64,000 nucleotides of DNA from Candidatus Gastranaerophilales bacterium. GTDB lineage: Bacteria; Cyanobacteriota; Vampirovibrionia; Gastranaerophilales; Gastranaerophilaceae. Below are positions 43,483 through 53,563 of the stretch, in pieces. Location of the stretch: contig CALUVG010000005.1 of NCBI GenBank assembly GCA_944324165.1, positions 1-64,000 on the forward strand. The letters run 5' to 3'. The position numbers and the translations under genes were made by a program. Each line of letters opens with the position of its first letter. Positions within the stretch are counted from its first letter, which is position 1. The notes under the pieces were generated by a model. The model was not told the origin of the DNA. It did no database searches and saw only the letters and a program-made list of their open reading frames with translations.

Positions 43483-45171
43483 ATGAGCTTTACTCAAATA
43501 AAAACTTTTGTAAAAAATCACGCTGACTGGTTTACATTTATCGGGTTGTGTATATTGTTTTACTTTATATTTTTTCACAACATCGGCAATTACGCGCTTA
43601 TGGATGTTGATGAGACCAGATATGTTGCAATGTCACGTGATATGTTTCACAGTAAAAACTTTTTGACATTGTATTTAAACGGGGATTATTTTTTTGAAAA
43701 ACCTCCTCTTTATTTTTGGGGTGAATGTCTCTCTTTTGCAATATTTGGCAAAGTCAATGAATTTACTGCGAGATTTCCTGTAGCTTTTTATGGAATGATG
43801 TCCTGCTTTTTACTTTATTTTACAGGCAAAAAAATTGTATCACGAGAGTTTGGCGTCATATCATCACTGATACTTGCCACAAGTATGGAGTTTACAATAC
43901 TCGCGAAATTCGCAATACTTGATATTGTGGTTTCAACCTGTGTTGCTTTTGCTGTAATGTTTGGCTTTATTACTTATTTTTGCCGTGAAAGCAGAAGAAA
44001 ATATTACTGGTGGCTTTTTTATATCTTCTCAGGACTTGCCGTAATGGCAAAAGGCATCCCGGGATTTGTGCTGCCATTTGGAACAATGTTCTTTATCGGG
44101 CTTGTTACTAATAAATTAAAATCTTATTTTAAACCTAAATATTTCGTGGTTGGTATGATTTTATTTTTACTGGTAGTTCTACCGTGGCATTTGATAATGT
44201 TTAAACTGCATGACCCGCTTTTCTGGAATGAATATATAATTAAACATCATATAAACAGATTTTTCTCTTCCTCCCAAATACAAAGGGATGAACCATTCTA
44301 TTTTTATATATTTACGCTGCTGTGGGGATTAATACCGTGGGTATTTTCGGCAATTGCTGTCGGTGTTACAAAGTTAAAAGCCTTCAAAAAAATCTCTTAT
44401 GACAATTTGAACATACAACAAAAATACCTGTTGTTTAACTGGGTTGGATTTCTGGTAACATTTATTTTCTTCTCAATATCGGAAACAAAACTTATTACTT
44501 ACATTTTGCCTATATATTTCTTTACGGCAAACATTTTAGGTTATGTTTGGAAAGAATATATAGACAATGATAAACATAAAAAAGCTATAAATCTTTCCGT
44601 TTATATTGTCGGCGGGATAATGATTTTTGCAGGTATTGCCGCAATGTTTACAAAATACTACCTGCCGGCACAGTTGTATCAAGACATTTTAAACGCTAAG
44701 TGGCTGTGTATAGGACTTGTTTTATTCCTTGGTATCTCAAGCATTATTTGTGCCTTAAAAAACTGCAAACGCGGAGTATTCTTCACATATGTAATCTTTA
44801 TGACTCTGCTTTCAGCTTTTGGCACTAAAGAGCTTTTCAATATTGATTACAAATTTGGACAAAATGATATTATGGAATATGCAGAATACGCCAAAGAACA
44901 CAATAATGAAGTTGTAATATTTGGTTATGGTAAAAAATATTCGCTGCTTTATTATCTCGGGCGTCATGTTACCTTTGAAGTTACCAACAATTATCCGTAT
45001 CTTGATAAGGCATTAAACAATAAAAATACTTTATTCATAATCCGTAAAGATGAATATCATGATATTGCCCAAAACGAAGACGACTTTGAAATAATCAAAG
45101 CCGGTAGAAAATACCTCTTGATTAGAGGTAAAGAAAATGGTCAGCAAGGGAAAAATTTAAGGTTTGAATAG
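43483..45171 (+). CDS. GT39-type (ArnT-like) membrane glycosyltransferase
   Basis: 562 residues with about 11-12 transmembrane helices. The first extracytoplasmic loop has the family motif ALMDVDETRYVAMSRDM (acidic pair Asp-Glu) and LNGDYFFEKPPLYFW, as in ArnT and protein mannosyltransferases, which use polyprenyl-phosphate sugars. The C-terminal soluble part is about 90 residues. Targets may be lipid A, glycolipid or surface protein. An ATG at 43474 is in frame; AGGG at 43470-43473 fits the ATG at 43483 better. Its 3' end overlaps a small minus-strand gene by 15 bp. Confidence 0.85.
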   Translation: MSFTQIKTFVKNHADWFTFIGLCILFYFIFFHNIGNYALMDVDETRYVAMSRDMFHSKNFLTLYLNGDYFFEKPPLYFWGECLSFAIFGKVNEFTARFPVAFYGMMSCFLLYFTGKKIVSREFGVISSLILATSMEFTILAKFAILDIVVSTCVAFAVMFGFITYFCRESRRKYYWWLFYIFSGLAVMAKGIPGFVLPFGTMFFIGLVTNKLKSYFKPKYFVVGMILFLLVVLPWHLIMFKLHDPLFWNEYIIKHHINRFFSSSQIQRDEPFYFYIFTLLWGLIPWVFSAIAVGVTKLKAFKKISYDNLNIQQKYLLFNWVGFLVTFIFFSISETKLITYILPIYFFTANILGYVWKEYIDNDKHKKAINLSVYIVGGIMIFAGIAAMFTKYYLPAQLYQDILNAKWLCIGLVLFLGISSIICALKNCKRGVFFTYVIFMTLLSAFGTKELFNIDYKFGQNDIMEYAEYAKEHNNEVVIFGYGKKYSLLYYLGRHVTFEVTNNYPYLDKALNNKNTLFIIRKDEYHDIAQNEDDFEIIKAGRKYLLIRGKENGQQGKNLRFE

Positions 45172-45333
45172 ATCCCTTATACTGAATTTTCCCGCTTTTT
45201 CCTGATGAAATTCCAACATTTTTTTCATAATAGGATTTGTATGACGAATAGCAGATGATTTGGAAACTTTTTCAACTTCATCTGTTTTTGTATTTTCTAT
45301 TACTGTAAATTTTGATGATTTTCTCTCGTCCAT
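45157..45333 (-). CDS. 58-residue hypothetical protein
   Basis: A short gene: MDERKSSKFTVIENTK at the N-terminus, then KSSAIRHTNPIMKKMLEFHQ and a C-terminal GKFSIRDLFKP. It is basic and helical. AGAGG sits 6 nt before the ATG (45333), and the spacer would otherwise be empty. No family is recognised. The tail overlaps the glycosyltransferase gene by 15 bp. Confidence 0.6.
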   Translation of the reverse strand: MDERKSSKFTVIENTKTDEVEKVSKSSAIRHTNPIMKKMLEFHQEKAGKFSIRDLFKP

Positions 45334-45423
45334 ACGAAACCTCTATATTTATAATAAAAAGATTATTTATGAAAAATTGCCGGATTTGTATATAAAAATT
45401 ATATATTTTTACAATGCTTAACA

Positions 45424-46143
45424 TCAACCGTGAAGCTTTGCTATTGTAACATTAAAGACCTTTTCAATGTCAATACCGGAAAGAATATTCGCAATTAAAT
45501 CATTTGGATTAACATTTTGAATATTATCAACATGATTAAATCTGCCAAGCACACATGTATCGGTATAAGTTTCTATAAGGTTAGGCATTGTTTTAACTTC
45601 TGCCGGACAATCTTGCTCTTTGTAATCATTTATGATTACCCCGCGAATGTTTAATCCTTCAATTTGAGCATGGTTAATAGTCATAAGTGTAGAAGTAACA
45701 GCAGAAGCCGTTGGCTTTATTATAAAAACAACCGGCAAATTCAGTTCTTTTATAAAATCTTTTTCAGAAAAATTAGGCGCAAAAGGCGTATTAATCCCTG
45801 ATGTACCATCGGTTATAATACATTCATAACTCTTCATAATACTTTCGTAATCACGCAAAATCAACTCCTTATCAATAAGCAAATTTTCTTCGGCTGCAGC
45901 AACAAAAGGGGTTGATTTACTCTTTAAAAGATAACTAAAATAAGTTTGTATATAAGTATCAATTAATTTTACGAAAACTAAATCCGGAGATTGAAGATAA
46001 CCGTTATTTTCCACAGCTCCGGTTTGAACAGGCTTGTAGACTGTTGTATAATACCCCAGTCCCTGCATTGTTGCGGCTAATCCCGCTGTTATATAGATTT
46101 TATCCGAATCCGGTTCAATTTCCGTAACAAATAATTCTAACAT
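45424..46143 (-). CDS. BioD-like dethiobiotin synthetase with degenerate P-loop
   Basis: 239 residues. The fold-specific pieces YKPVQTGA (Lys and Thr for substrate), TDGTSGINTPF (replacing the usual EGAGG), VVFIIKPTASAVTSTL and GVIINDY follow the BioD order. However, the P-loop, normally GTDTxVGKT, reads TEIEPDSDKIYIT, so the glycines and the GKT are lost. Either ATP binding is altered or the protein has another role. It is directly downstream (9 bp) of the Xer gene and likely co-transcribed. No other biotin genes are in the window. Confidence 0.75.
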   Translation of the reverse strand: MLELFVTEIEPDSDKIYITAGLAATMQGLGYYTTVYKPVQTGAVENNGYLQSPDLVFVKLIDTYIQTYFSYLLKSKSTPFVAAAEENLLIDKELILRDYESIMKSYECIITDGTSGINTPFAPNFSEKDFIKELNLPVVFIIKPTASAVTSTLMTINHAQIEGLNIRGVIINDYKEQDCPAEVKTMPNLIETYTDTCVLGRFNHVDNIQNVNPNDLIANILSGIDIEKVFNVTIAKLHG

Positions 46144-46152
46144 TAATTACCT

Positions 46153-47010
46153 TCATGATGAGTTTATTGCAAAATAAACTTCTTTCAAGCGTTTTTTACT
46201 GATATGTGTGTACAGCTGAGTTGTAGAAACATCACTATGCCCCAAAAGTTCCTGCACAATACGCAAATCAGCCCCATTTTCAAGCAAATGAGTTGCAAAA
46301 CTATGTCTTAGAGTATGCGGTGAAATATGTTTGTGTATCTTTTCGCCCTGCTCTTTTATAAAATTATACACATCCTGACGTGTTATTTCTCTCCCGTTTT
46401 CCAAAACGAGTAATTTTTTTGTTGTCAGGTTGTATTTATTGATAATAAATTCTCTGTATGGTAAAAAATCTTTAATCGCTTTAATCGCCTTTTTGCCAAT
46501 AGGTACAATTCTTTCTTTTGAACCTTTACCGAGACATTGAAGGTATTTGGCGTTAATATCTATATTACTTATTTCAAGATTTACAAGCTCTGATACACGC
46601 AGCCCGCAGCCATATAAAAGTTCAACAATAACCTTTTGTTCGGGAGTTAAATTTTGTTTCAGAATAGTTTCTATTTCTTCAATAGTCATAACTTTTGGTA
46701 ACTTTTGCGGCAGCTTAGGCTGTTCAAGTGTAAGTGCCGGATTGGATTTACAAATCTCATTTGCACAGAGCCATTTGAAAAAACCGCGCAGGGAGGCAAT
46801 TTTTCTGGCAACACTTGTCGGAGAATATTTGTCGTCGCGAAGTTTCAGGATAAAAGAATTAAGATTTGAGCGTTTGACATCCTGAACCTTACAGCCGCAG
46901 AAATTTAAAAATTCGCCTAAATCTCTTCTGTAGGCTTCCCTTGTGTTTTCAGAAAGCCCCTTTTCAACATCCAAATATTCCAGATATTCCGCCAGAATCT
47001 GCATACTCAT
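46153..47010 (-). CDS. Tyrosine recombinase XerC/XerD family
   Basis: 285 residues. N-terminal SAM-like core-binding domain (LAEYLEYLDVEKGLSENTREAYRRDL, given in part) and catalytic domain with all active residues: Arg in GCGLRVSEL, Lys in LGKGSKERIVP, His-x-x-Arg in HTLRHSFATHLL, His in LLGHSDVSTTQ and Tyr in LYTHISKKRL. It probably resolves chromosome dimers at dif, or integrates elements. TATAAT (47022-47017) lies 6 nt before the ATG, so the message is probably leaderless. No dif site was recognised here. Confidence 0.92.
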   Translation of the reverse strand: MSMQILAEYLEYLDVEKGLSENTREAYRRDLGEFLNFCGCKVQDVKRSNLNSFILKLRDDKYSPTSVARKIASLRGFFKWLCANEICKSNPALTLEQPKLPQKLPKVMTIEEIETILKQNLTPEQKVIVELLYGCGLRVSELVNLEISNIDINAKYLQCLGKGSKERIVPIGKKAIKAIKDFLPYREFIINKYNLTTKKLLVLENGREITRQDVYNFIKEQGEKIHKHISPHTLRHSFATHLLENGADLRIVQELLGHSDVSTTQLYTHISKKRLKEVYFAINSS

Positions 47011-47016
47011 AAAAAT

Positions 47017-47022
47017 ATTATA
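47017..47022 (-). promoter_or_regulatory. -10 TATAAT of the xer gene, six nt before ATG
   Basis: On the minus strand TATAAT is followed by 6 nt and then ATG; the expected transcription start coincides with the start codon. Confidence 0.5.
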
Positions 47023-47063
47023 AATCAGTACGGATGTTTTGTAATGCTTTATTTGACGTAGTT

Positions 47064-47843
47064 TTAATCCATACTGCCGCTGCGCAACCCTTCTAAATCA
47101 AGGGTTAAATATTTGATGTTCATTTTCTTTAATTCATTGATAAGATTATCACGTTTCAACATAAACATTTCAAATTCACTCAACGGAATTTCAATACGCA
47201 CTATATCATTATGCAAACGTACACGATTGTTTTCAAATCCATTATATTTCAAGATTCTTTCAGCGTTTTTTACTTTTTCAATTTTTTCTTTATCAAGTTT
47301 TGTGTTGTAAGAAAATCGGGTTGCTATGCATGGAGTTGACGGCTTATCAAATATGCTTAATCCTGAGTGTTTTGCATAATCTCTTATTTCCTGTTTGGTT
47401 ATTTCAAACTCGGCAAACGGCGAAATAATTCCTAATTCATCAAGTGCCCTTAATCCGGGGCGATAAACATGTAAATCATCATAGTTTGTACCATCAATAA
47501 CATATTTAATATTATTTTTTCCGGCATAATCCTTTATCTTTGAGAAAAACCTTTTTTTGCAGTGATAACATCTGTCTTTTGGATTATTCACAAGAATATC
47601 ATTTTCCAGAGGATCAAAAGTTATTATTTCATGCTTTACGCCAAGTTTGTTGCAAAAGTCTTTTGTAAAATTCAATTCTTCATCAGTTTGAAAAACAGAA
47701 TTAAACGTTACTGCATTTATATTCATATCTTTACAGAGAAAAAGCAGCAGCGCACTGTCAATTCCGCCTGAAAAAGCAAGGCACAAGCCCTGCTTTTCCA
47801 GATTTTCAAGATAGTTTTTTAATTGTTCAAATTTACTTTTCAT
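47064..47843 (-). CDS. larE: ATP-dependent sacrificial sulfur transferase LarE
   Basis: 259 residues. PP-loop AFSGGIDSALLLFL activates the substrate, CYHCKKRFFSKIKDYA and IDGTNYDDLHVYRPG are family signatures, and the sulfur-donor cysteine is present in DKPSTPCIATRF. LarE inserts sulfur into the nickel-pincer nucleotide cofactor of lactate racemase and relatives. It overlaps the nickel/cobalt-transporter-like gene upstream by 11 bp, which fits nickel use. LarB and LarC are not in this window. Confidence 0.9.
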   Translation of the reverse strand: MKSKFEQLKNYLENLEKQGLCLAFSGGIDSALLLFLCKDMNINAVTFNSVFQTDEELNFTKDFCNKLGVKHEIITFDPLENDILVNNPKDRCYHCKKRFFSKIKDYAGKNNIKYVIDGTNYDDLHVYRPGLRALDELGIISPFAEFEITKQEIRDYAKHSGLSIFDKPSTPCIATRFSYNTKLDKEKIEKVKNAERILKYNGFENNRVRLHNDIVRIEIPLSEFEMFMLKRDNLINELKKMNIKYLTLDLEGLRSGSMD

Positions 47844-48659
47844 AAACTTTTACTTTTTTATCAGCTACAAAATACACAACTGCAAACATTATAACTGCAA
47901 CAGTCGCAAGACCTATTATGTTCGCAGGAATAGACGGAAGATTGGCAAGTATTGCTGTTTTTGCCTGAATTGCTTCTGAAACTGCATAAATCTGACCGTT
48001 AGTTTGTTCAACAAAGGATTCAGACATATTTAACAGTGACCATTCAAGTCCGTCTGGTTTAGCAGACGCGAATTGTGAAATACCGCCGGCTAATATAAGT
48101 GATATCATGCCTATCAAATAAGAAAAATTCTTAGAAAGATTTGTTTTTTGAGCGGCATAAACAATAGCGGCAGTTACAACACCTTCTATTACACCAATTG
48201 CCAGATGAATACTTTGCATCAAACCTGCAAACAAACCAATATTTGCTGTTGTAGAGCCTGATACTGCAGATTCAGCAACAACAGCAATTGAGCCGAGTTG
48301 TAAAGCAACAACAGAGGCAAGTATAGCGCCCAAAACTGATTTTTTATTATCAGCAAGCGGTTTGTAAATCAAAGGATAAGCAACAAAACATGCTAAAAAT
48401 CCCATGTTAAAAATGTTGCATCCCAATGCCATAAGACCACCATCAGCAAAGAAAACAGCCTGTACAAGCAATATTGCACACATAGCAAGAAATGCAGCGT
48501 AAGGACCTAATAATGCCGCAAGTAAAATTCCTCCTACAATATGACCGCTGGATGCCGTAGTTGGTATTGAAAAATTAATTTTTTCTCACCGCAACCGGCA
48601 AGTAATGCCGTACCGCCTATTGCTAGTGCTGAATTTATAATGAATTCTCTTCTTTTCAT
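47833..48659 (-). pseudogene. CbiM/NikM-like nickel/cobalt transporter, altered N-terminus and frameshift
   Basis: From about 48580 downward one frame encodes CbiM-type membrane protein (INFSIPTTASSGHIVGG, FFADGGLMALGCNIFNMG, and a C-terminal PDGLEWSLL part like CbiN fusions). Upstream, with a good AAGGAG and ATG at 48659, another frame encodes MKRREFIINSALAIGGTALLAGCGEKK, quoted as KRREF and LLAGC: a twin-arginine/lipoprotein-like signal. The frames join at a run of six A (48579-48584); one extra A would fuse them. The family's own start MHIPDG, needed for metal binding, is missing. It is probably a deletion fusion or broken gene; an assembly error in the A-run is possible. An ATG at 48483 would give only a truncated protein. 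Confidence 0.65.
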
Positions 48660-48784
48660 AAAATCTCCTTATATTACTTAAATTATAATACAACTTGATA
48701 ACTACTCTCAGTCAAGAGATAAACTTTAATTTTTTTAATATTTTGCGATACGATCGCATCGGACATATCTATATTTTTTGTTTT

Positions 48785-50302
48785 TTATAAATCAACTTCG
48801 GATTCTTTTATAGGGGCACCTATAACACGTTCAAGCTCTGCAGCATTGACGTTATAATCCAAAAGGTTTGAATAGTAACTCAATTGTGCATTAAGATAGG
48901 TATTCTCAGCATCTTTAAATTCAATAGCATTACCTAACCCGACCTGATATCTCCTATAAGCTTGATACTGCTGTTCTTTTGCCTGTTGCAGTGCAAGTTT
49001 TGCAACCTCAAGACTGTCATGCGAATTTAAAAGGCTTATATATGCGCTTTTTACTTCCAGATAAACATTCTGGCGTTCGGCTTCGTAATCCGCAACACAT
49101 TTTTTGTAAGTAGAATTTGCCTCATCAACCAGTTTTTTCAACAGCATTAAATTTAAACCCGTATAATTCAACTGGACTCCAAACTGATAACCATAATCAG
49201 TATTTACACGCGGACCGCCATGATTGTAAGATCCAAAAGCACTCAAATCAGGCGTAAATGCTCGTTTCGCACTTCTTATTCCAAGTTCTGCAGCGTCCAT
49301 TCTTTTCTTTGCGGCAAGAAGTGACGGACGTGACGCTTCCGCAACCTTTATCAACTCTTTAAAATCCACATCATATGCTTTTGTATTTAATTTATCTTTT
49401 AAAATTACATTCTCTAACTCCGGAATACCAACTGCATTTGCAAGTTCCACCGCAGCAAGTTCAAGAGTGTTTTTAGCTTTAATCAAATTAACCCTTGCGT
49501 TACCAAGGTTGTATTCCGCGGTCGTAACATCAATCTTTGCCTTTTTACCAATATGATAATATGCGCTCGCCTGTTTCAGTTGCAATTCATAATCCTTAAC
49601 AGTATCTTCATATACAAGTTTTTGAATGTCTGCAAAAACAAGATTATAATACGCAACTTTTACATTATAAATTACAAGCTCAATACTCGTTTCCGCATCA
49701 AATCTTGAAGATTCATAAGTCTTTTTTGCAGCATCAGCATTAGCCTTTGTTTTGCCGAAATCAAATAGTAACATATTTGCAGAAAGTGTCGGGGTATAAT
49801 ACAAATCATACCGTCTATTCATCATATGTGAAAACTGTCCGCCTGTCATAGTCATCAAGGAATCATTTCTTGAATAACTTATACCCGCCCCAAGTGTCGG
49901 AAAATAATTTGACCATGCCTGACCAACTCTTGATTTATAAATCTCTGCATTATTAATCGCTGACATTATCGCCGGATTATGTGTAATAGCGAGTTTAATA
50001 CAATCTGTGAGTGTAACTTCGCCATTCATTTCAGAATATTCGATTTTACTATTGATAACAGGGAATTTCGTTTCGTACATGCCTTCGGCTTCTTTTGAAG
50101 ATTCTTCTTTTGATTTTGCATTTTCTGCATGTTTTTTTCTTTCCTTTTTCAAATTTATTTTTTTAGTTTTTTCCGGTTTAACAATCTGGATTTTTTCAGG
50201 CTTTTTAGCAATATCGTTTTCCGGCACATCCTTAGCCCAAGCAATATTAAATGCGCCTATTGCAATTGAAGATATTAAAAGTAAACTAAAAATCCTTTTC
50301 AT
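48785..50302 (-). CDS. Outer membrane efflux protein of the RND operon (TolC family)
   Basis: 505 residues with signal peptide (MKRIFSLLLISSIAIGAFNIAWA is its extent, cut after AWA) and a Lys/Glu-rich N-terminal insert (about 25-75) before the first conserved helix LTDCIKLAITHNPAIMSA. Two structural repeats follow with the typical AxxxLxxA helices and FDFGKTKANADAA. It is the third gene of the efflux operon, starting 3 bp after the pump's stop with a GGAG site inside the pump's end. It should form the outer-membrane duct for the RND complex. Confidence 0.92.
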   Translation of the reverse strand: MKRIFSLLLISSIAIGAFNIAWAKDVPENDIAKKPEKIQIVKPEKTKKINLKKERKKHAENAKSKEESSKEAEGMYETKFPVINSKIEYSEMNGEVTLTDCIKLAITHNPAIMSAINNAEIYKSRVGQAWSNYFPTLGAGISYSRNDSLMTMTGGQFSHMMNRRYDLYYTPTLSANMLLFDFGKTKANADAAKKTYESSRFDAETSIELVIYNVKVAYYNLVFADIQKLVYEDTVKDYELQLKQASAYYHIGKKAKIDVTTAEYNLGNARVNLIKAKNTLELAAVELANAVGIPELENVILKDKLNTKAYDVDFKELIKVAEASRPSLLAAKKRMDAAELGIRSAKRAFTPDLSAFGSYNHGGPRVNTDYGYQFGVQLNYTGLNLMLLKKLVDEANSTYKKCVADYEAERQNVYLEVKSAYISLLNSHDSLEVAKLALQQAKEQQYQAYRRYQVGLGNAIEFKDAENTYLNAQLSYYSNLLDYNVNAAELERVIGAPIKESEVDL

Positions 50303-50305
50303 ATG

Positions 50306-53300
50306 CTAATACTCCAAATCTTCTTCTGTAATTTGTTTTGTCGGGAATTTATCTACAAATTCCTGAACAATAACGTAAAATGCCGGTGTCAACACAGCAC
50401 CGATAGTAGCTGCAGCAACCATACCGCCAAAAACAGTAGATCCTACCGATAATCTTGAATTTGCGCCAGCTCCTGATGCAAACAACATTGGTAATACCCC
50501 AAGAATAAATGCTATTTCTGTCATCATAATCGCACGGAAACGAAGTTTTGCAGCTTTTACTGCCGCATCTTTTACCGAAAGACCGTGTTTTTCATGTTCT
50601 TCTTTTGCAAATTCTACAATCAAAATAGATTGTTTAGCTGCAAGTCCAATTAATGTTATCATACCGACTTGCGAATAAATATCAAATGACTGATTAATCA
50701 TCATCTGGAATATCAAAGCCCCGAGAGCCGCAACCGGTGAGATTAATAATACAGCAATTGGTATGGTATAGCTTTCATACAAAGCAACAAGAAATAAATA
50801 GACAAATATTAATGCCATTGCAACAATTATAATGGTTTGCCCTGATGCCTCACGTTCCTGAGCAGATGTTCCTGACCAGTCAAAGGTAATATCAGAAGGT
50901 AGTACTCTTCTTGCAACGTTTTCCATTGCCTTCATCGCATCACCGGAACTTTTTCCCGCTGCCTGCTGACCTTGTATTTGTACTGATTGATAAAGGTTAT
51001 ATCTTGATATTGATGCAGTACCTATTGTCTGTTTCAATTTAACCATTGACAAAATAGGAACCATTACCCCGTTTGTGTTTTTCACATATATACCCGACAG
51101 GTCGCTTGCAGTATTTCTGAATTGACTTTCTGCCTGCATTTCAACCTTAAATACCCTGTCATATTTATTAAAATCATTCACGTAATATGTACCGAGCATT
51201 GATGCAAGTGTGGAATAAAGTTCTTGCAAGTCAACACTTTGCGCCATTGCCTTTTCATAATCAATTTCTAAAGTATACTGCGGCACATTTGCCTGAAATG
51301 TTGTATAAACACTTGATAATGAAGGATCTTGATTGGCTGCCTCAATAAGTTTATTTGCCCAGCTTTCAAGTTCCTGCGGCGTGTATTCACCTCTTGCCAG
51401 CATCTGGAATTCAAATCCGCCCATCATACTCATACCGCTGATTGCCGGCGGTGAGAATGTAACTATTGATGCTTCTTTTGTGCTTGATGCGATTGCCCTT
51501 ATTCTATTCAATATTGCTGTATGTGACAAATCTGTCGGACGCCCTTTAAATTTTCTCTCAATCCAATCAATAGGAGATACTTTTCTGTCTGCATAATCAT
51601 CCAGCATTATAATTGCTGTGGCACTGTTTGCGGCCCCATTACCGCCAAAAACAATCAGTCGGTCTTCATCAACGCCTTCAATATCTCTTATTTGTGACAC
51701 AAATCTTGATGCAACATCTTCTGTTCTTGAAAGCGATGCACCATCGGGTAATGTTATACTGGCAAGCAAAACCCCTTGATCTTCATCCGGAATAAATCCG
51801 GTTGAAATTATTCTAAATGACAAAAGAGTCAGAACAACTATTGATAAATAAAATATTATTGTAAGCTTTTTATCATGTACAAATTTCTCTACAAATTCAA
51901 TATAAAAATCCTCTGTTTTTGCAAAAAACGCATTAAAATCTTTAACGACGACATCTGTTCTTTCTGCAATATTATTACATATGTGTTTAAGATGAAGTAA
52001 AAATGGTGATTTAATTTCTTTAACTTTCTTGTCATCGTTCTTTTCTCCAAGAAAATGAGAACACATAGCAGGGGAAAGCGTTAAAGCACAAATTGCAGAA
52101 ACTGCAATAGAAACAGCTATACACACCGCAAACTGTTTATACATAACTCCGGTCATGCCGCCCATAAATATAATAGGAACAAATACTGCCATCAACACCA
52201 TTGCCATTGCAACCAGCGAAGACCCAACCTCTTCCATTGTTAATTGCGTTGCGATTACCGCAGATTTTCCTTCTTCTAAGTGTCTTTTAACGTTTTCGAT
52301 AACAACAATTGCGTCATCAACAACAACACCTACTGCAAGTACAAGCGCAAATAATGACAGAAGATTTATACTCATATTAAACGCTTTTAGTGCAATAAAC
52401 GTACCGATTAGAGAAACCGGTATGGTAACGCAAGGCACAAGCGTTGCCATTGCATCGCCCAAAAACAGGAATATTATTATAACAACGATTAGACCTGTCA
52501 AAAGAATAGTAAATTCAACTTCTTTCATTGATTCATGGATATAATCCGAATCATCTTTGATAAATTGAACCTTCAATCCATTATCAAATTGCGAATTCAA
52601 ATCCTCTACTTTTTTTCTAATAGCTTTAGACAAATTCAAAATATTTGCATCGGAAAGCTGTGATACCATTATCAAAGCTGCAGGCTTATTGTTAATTCTA
52701 CCTAATTGTGTGTAAGTTGCAGCACCGAGTTCTACGCGTGCGACATCTTTCAATCGCACCTTACTGCCATCCATATTTGAACGCAAAATTATATCTTCAA
52801 ACTCTTTTACATCGGAAAGACGACCTTTTGTTTTAAGGGTAAGCTGTAAAGCCTGTTCATCATCTGTCGGCAATGCTCCAAGTGAACCTGCCGTAACCTG
52901 TGTATTTTGAGCGACAATGGCATTTTTAACCTCTGTAGTTGATATATTTAAACCTGCCATTTTTTCAGGATCAAGCCATATTCTCATTGAATAATCGCCT
53001 GAACCGTAAACATCTATATCTGCAACACCTTCTACACGTTTCAATTCGTCTTTAATATATATAGATCCGTAATTTGTTAAATCTAATTGCGACCAGTTTC
53101 CTTCCTCAGATGCTATATTAAGAATTATGGCACCGGAACCGGATGTTCGGCTCAATGCTGTAACACCTGTTCTTTGAACTTCTTCAGGCAGCTGTGACAA
53201 TACTTGTTGAATTCTGTTTTGCACATTCATCAGGTTTACGTTTTTATCTGTTCCAACCTTAAAATACATTGTCAAAGAATATGAACCATCATATGAAGTT

Positions 53301-53563
53301 GATGTCATATAAGAAAGATTTTCAACACCGTTCAATTTGTTTTCCAAAACTGTAGCAATAGAAGACTCAATAACTTCGGCATTTGCTCCGGTATATGAGG
53401 CTGAAACTCTAACCTGTGGCGGCGTTACATCCGGATAGTTCTCCTGTTTTAAAGACGCCATTGAAATTAAGCCCATAATCACTATACATATAGAAATTAC
53501 CAGAGCAAATCTAGGCTTTCTTATAAAAAAGTACAACTTTTCTTTATCAAAAATCTTTTTCAT
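50306..53563 (-). CDS. RND efflux pump, AcrB/HAE1 type inner membrane transporter
   Basis: 1085 residues with 12 transmembrane helices and two large periplasmic loops. Family marks: [20 protein letters not shown]-like first helix, [19 protein letters not shown] (quoted in part), the proton-relay pair in [17 protein letters not shown] (two Asp in TM4), and the second-half [16 protein letters not shown] Lys/Asp-rich insert of about 40 residues follows TM6. It should expel drugs, bile acids or other amphiphiles using the proton gradient. Its ATG overlaps the stop of the adaptor gene (TAATG), showing translational coupling. Confidence 0.96.
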   Translation of the reverse strand: MKKIFDKEKLYFFIRKPRFALVISICIVIMGLISMASLKQENYPDVTPPQVRVSASYTGANAEVIESSIATVLENKLNGVENLSYMTSTSYDGSYSLTMYFKVGTDKNVNLMNVQNRIQQVLSQLPEEVQRTGVTALSRTSGSGAIILNIASEEGNWSQLDLTNYGSIYIKDELKRVEGVADIDVYGSGDYSMRIWLDPEKMAGLNISTTEVKNAIVAQNTQVTAGSLGALPTDDEQALQLTLKTKGRLSDVKEFEDIILRSNMDGSKVRLKDVARVELGAATYTQLGRINNKPAALIMVSQLSDANILNLSKAIRKKVEDLNSQFDNGLKVQFIKDDSDYIHESMKEVEFTILLTGLIVVIIIFLFLGDAMATLVPCVTIPVSLIGTFIALKAFNMSINLLSLFALVLAVGVVVDDAIVVIENVKRHLEEGKSAVIATQLTMEEVGSSLVAMAMVLMAVFVPIIFMGGMTGVMYKQFAVCIAVSIAVSAICALTLSPAMCSHFLGEKNDDKKVKEIKSPFLLHLKHICNNIAERTDVVVKDFNAFFAKTEDFYIEFVEKFVHDKKLTIIFYLSIVVLTLLSFRIISTGFIPDEDQGVLLASITLPDGASLSRTEDVASRFVSQIRDIEGVDEDRLIVFGGNGAANSATAIIMLDDYADRKVSPIDWIERKFKGRPTDLSHTAILNRIRAIASSTKEASIVTFSPPAISGMSMMGGFEFQMLARGEYTPQELESWANKLIEAANQDPSLSSVYTTFQANVPQYTLEIDYEKAMAQSVDLQELYSTLASMLGTYYVNDFNKYDRVFKVEMQAESQFRNTASDLSGIYVKNTNGVMVPILSMVKLKQTIGTASISRYNLYQSVQIQGQQAAGKSSGDAMKAMENVARRVLPSDITFDWSGTSAQEREASGQTIIIVAMALIFVYLFLVALYESYTIPIAVLLISPVAALGALIFQMMINQSFDIYSQVGMITLIGLAAKQSILIVEFAKEEHEKHGLSVKDAAVKAAKLRFRAIMMTEIAFILGVLPMLFASGAGANSRLSVGSTVFGGMVAAATIGAVLTPAFYVIVQEFVDKFPTKQITEEDLEY

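Noticed and set aside
48483-48483. ATG at 48483 as the true start of an intact CbiM
   Set aside because: Conserved CbiM sequence continues upstream in the same frame to about 48580, so this start would remove part of the protein.
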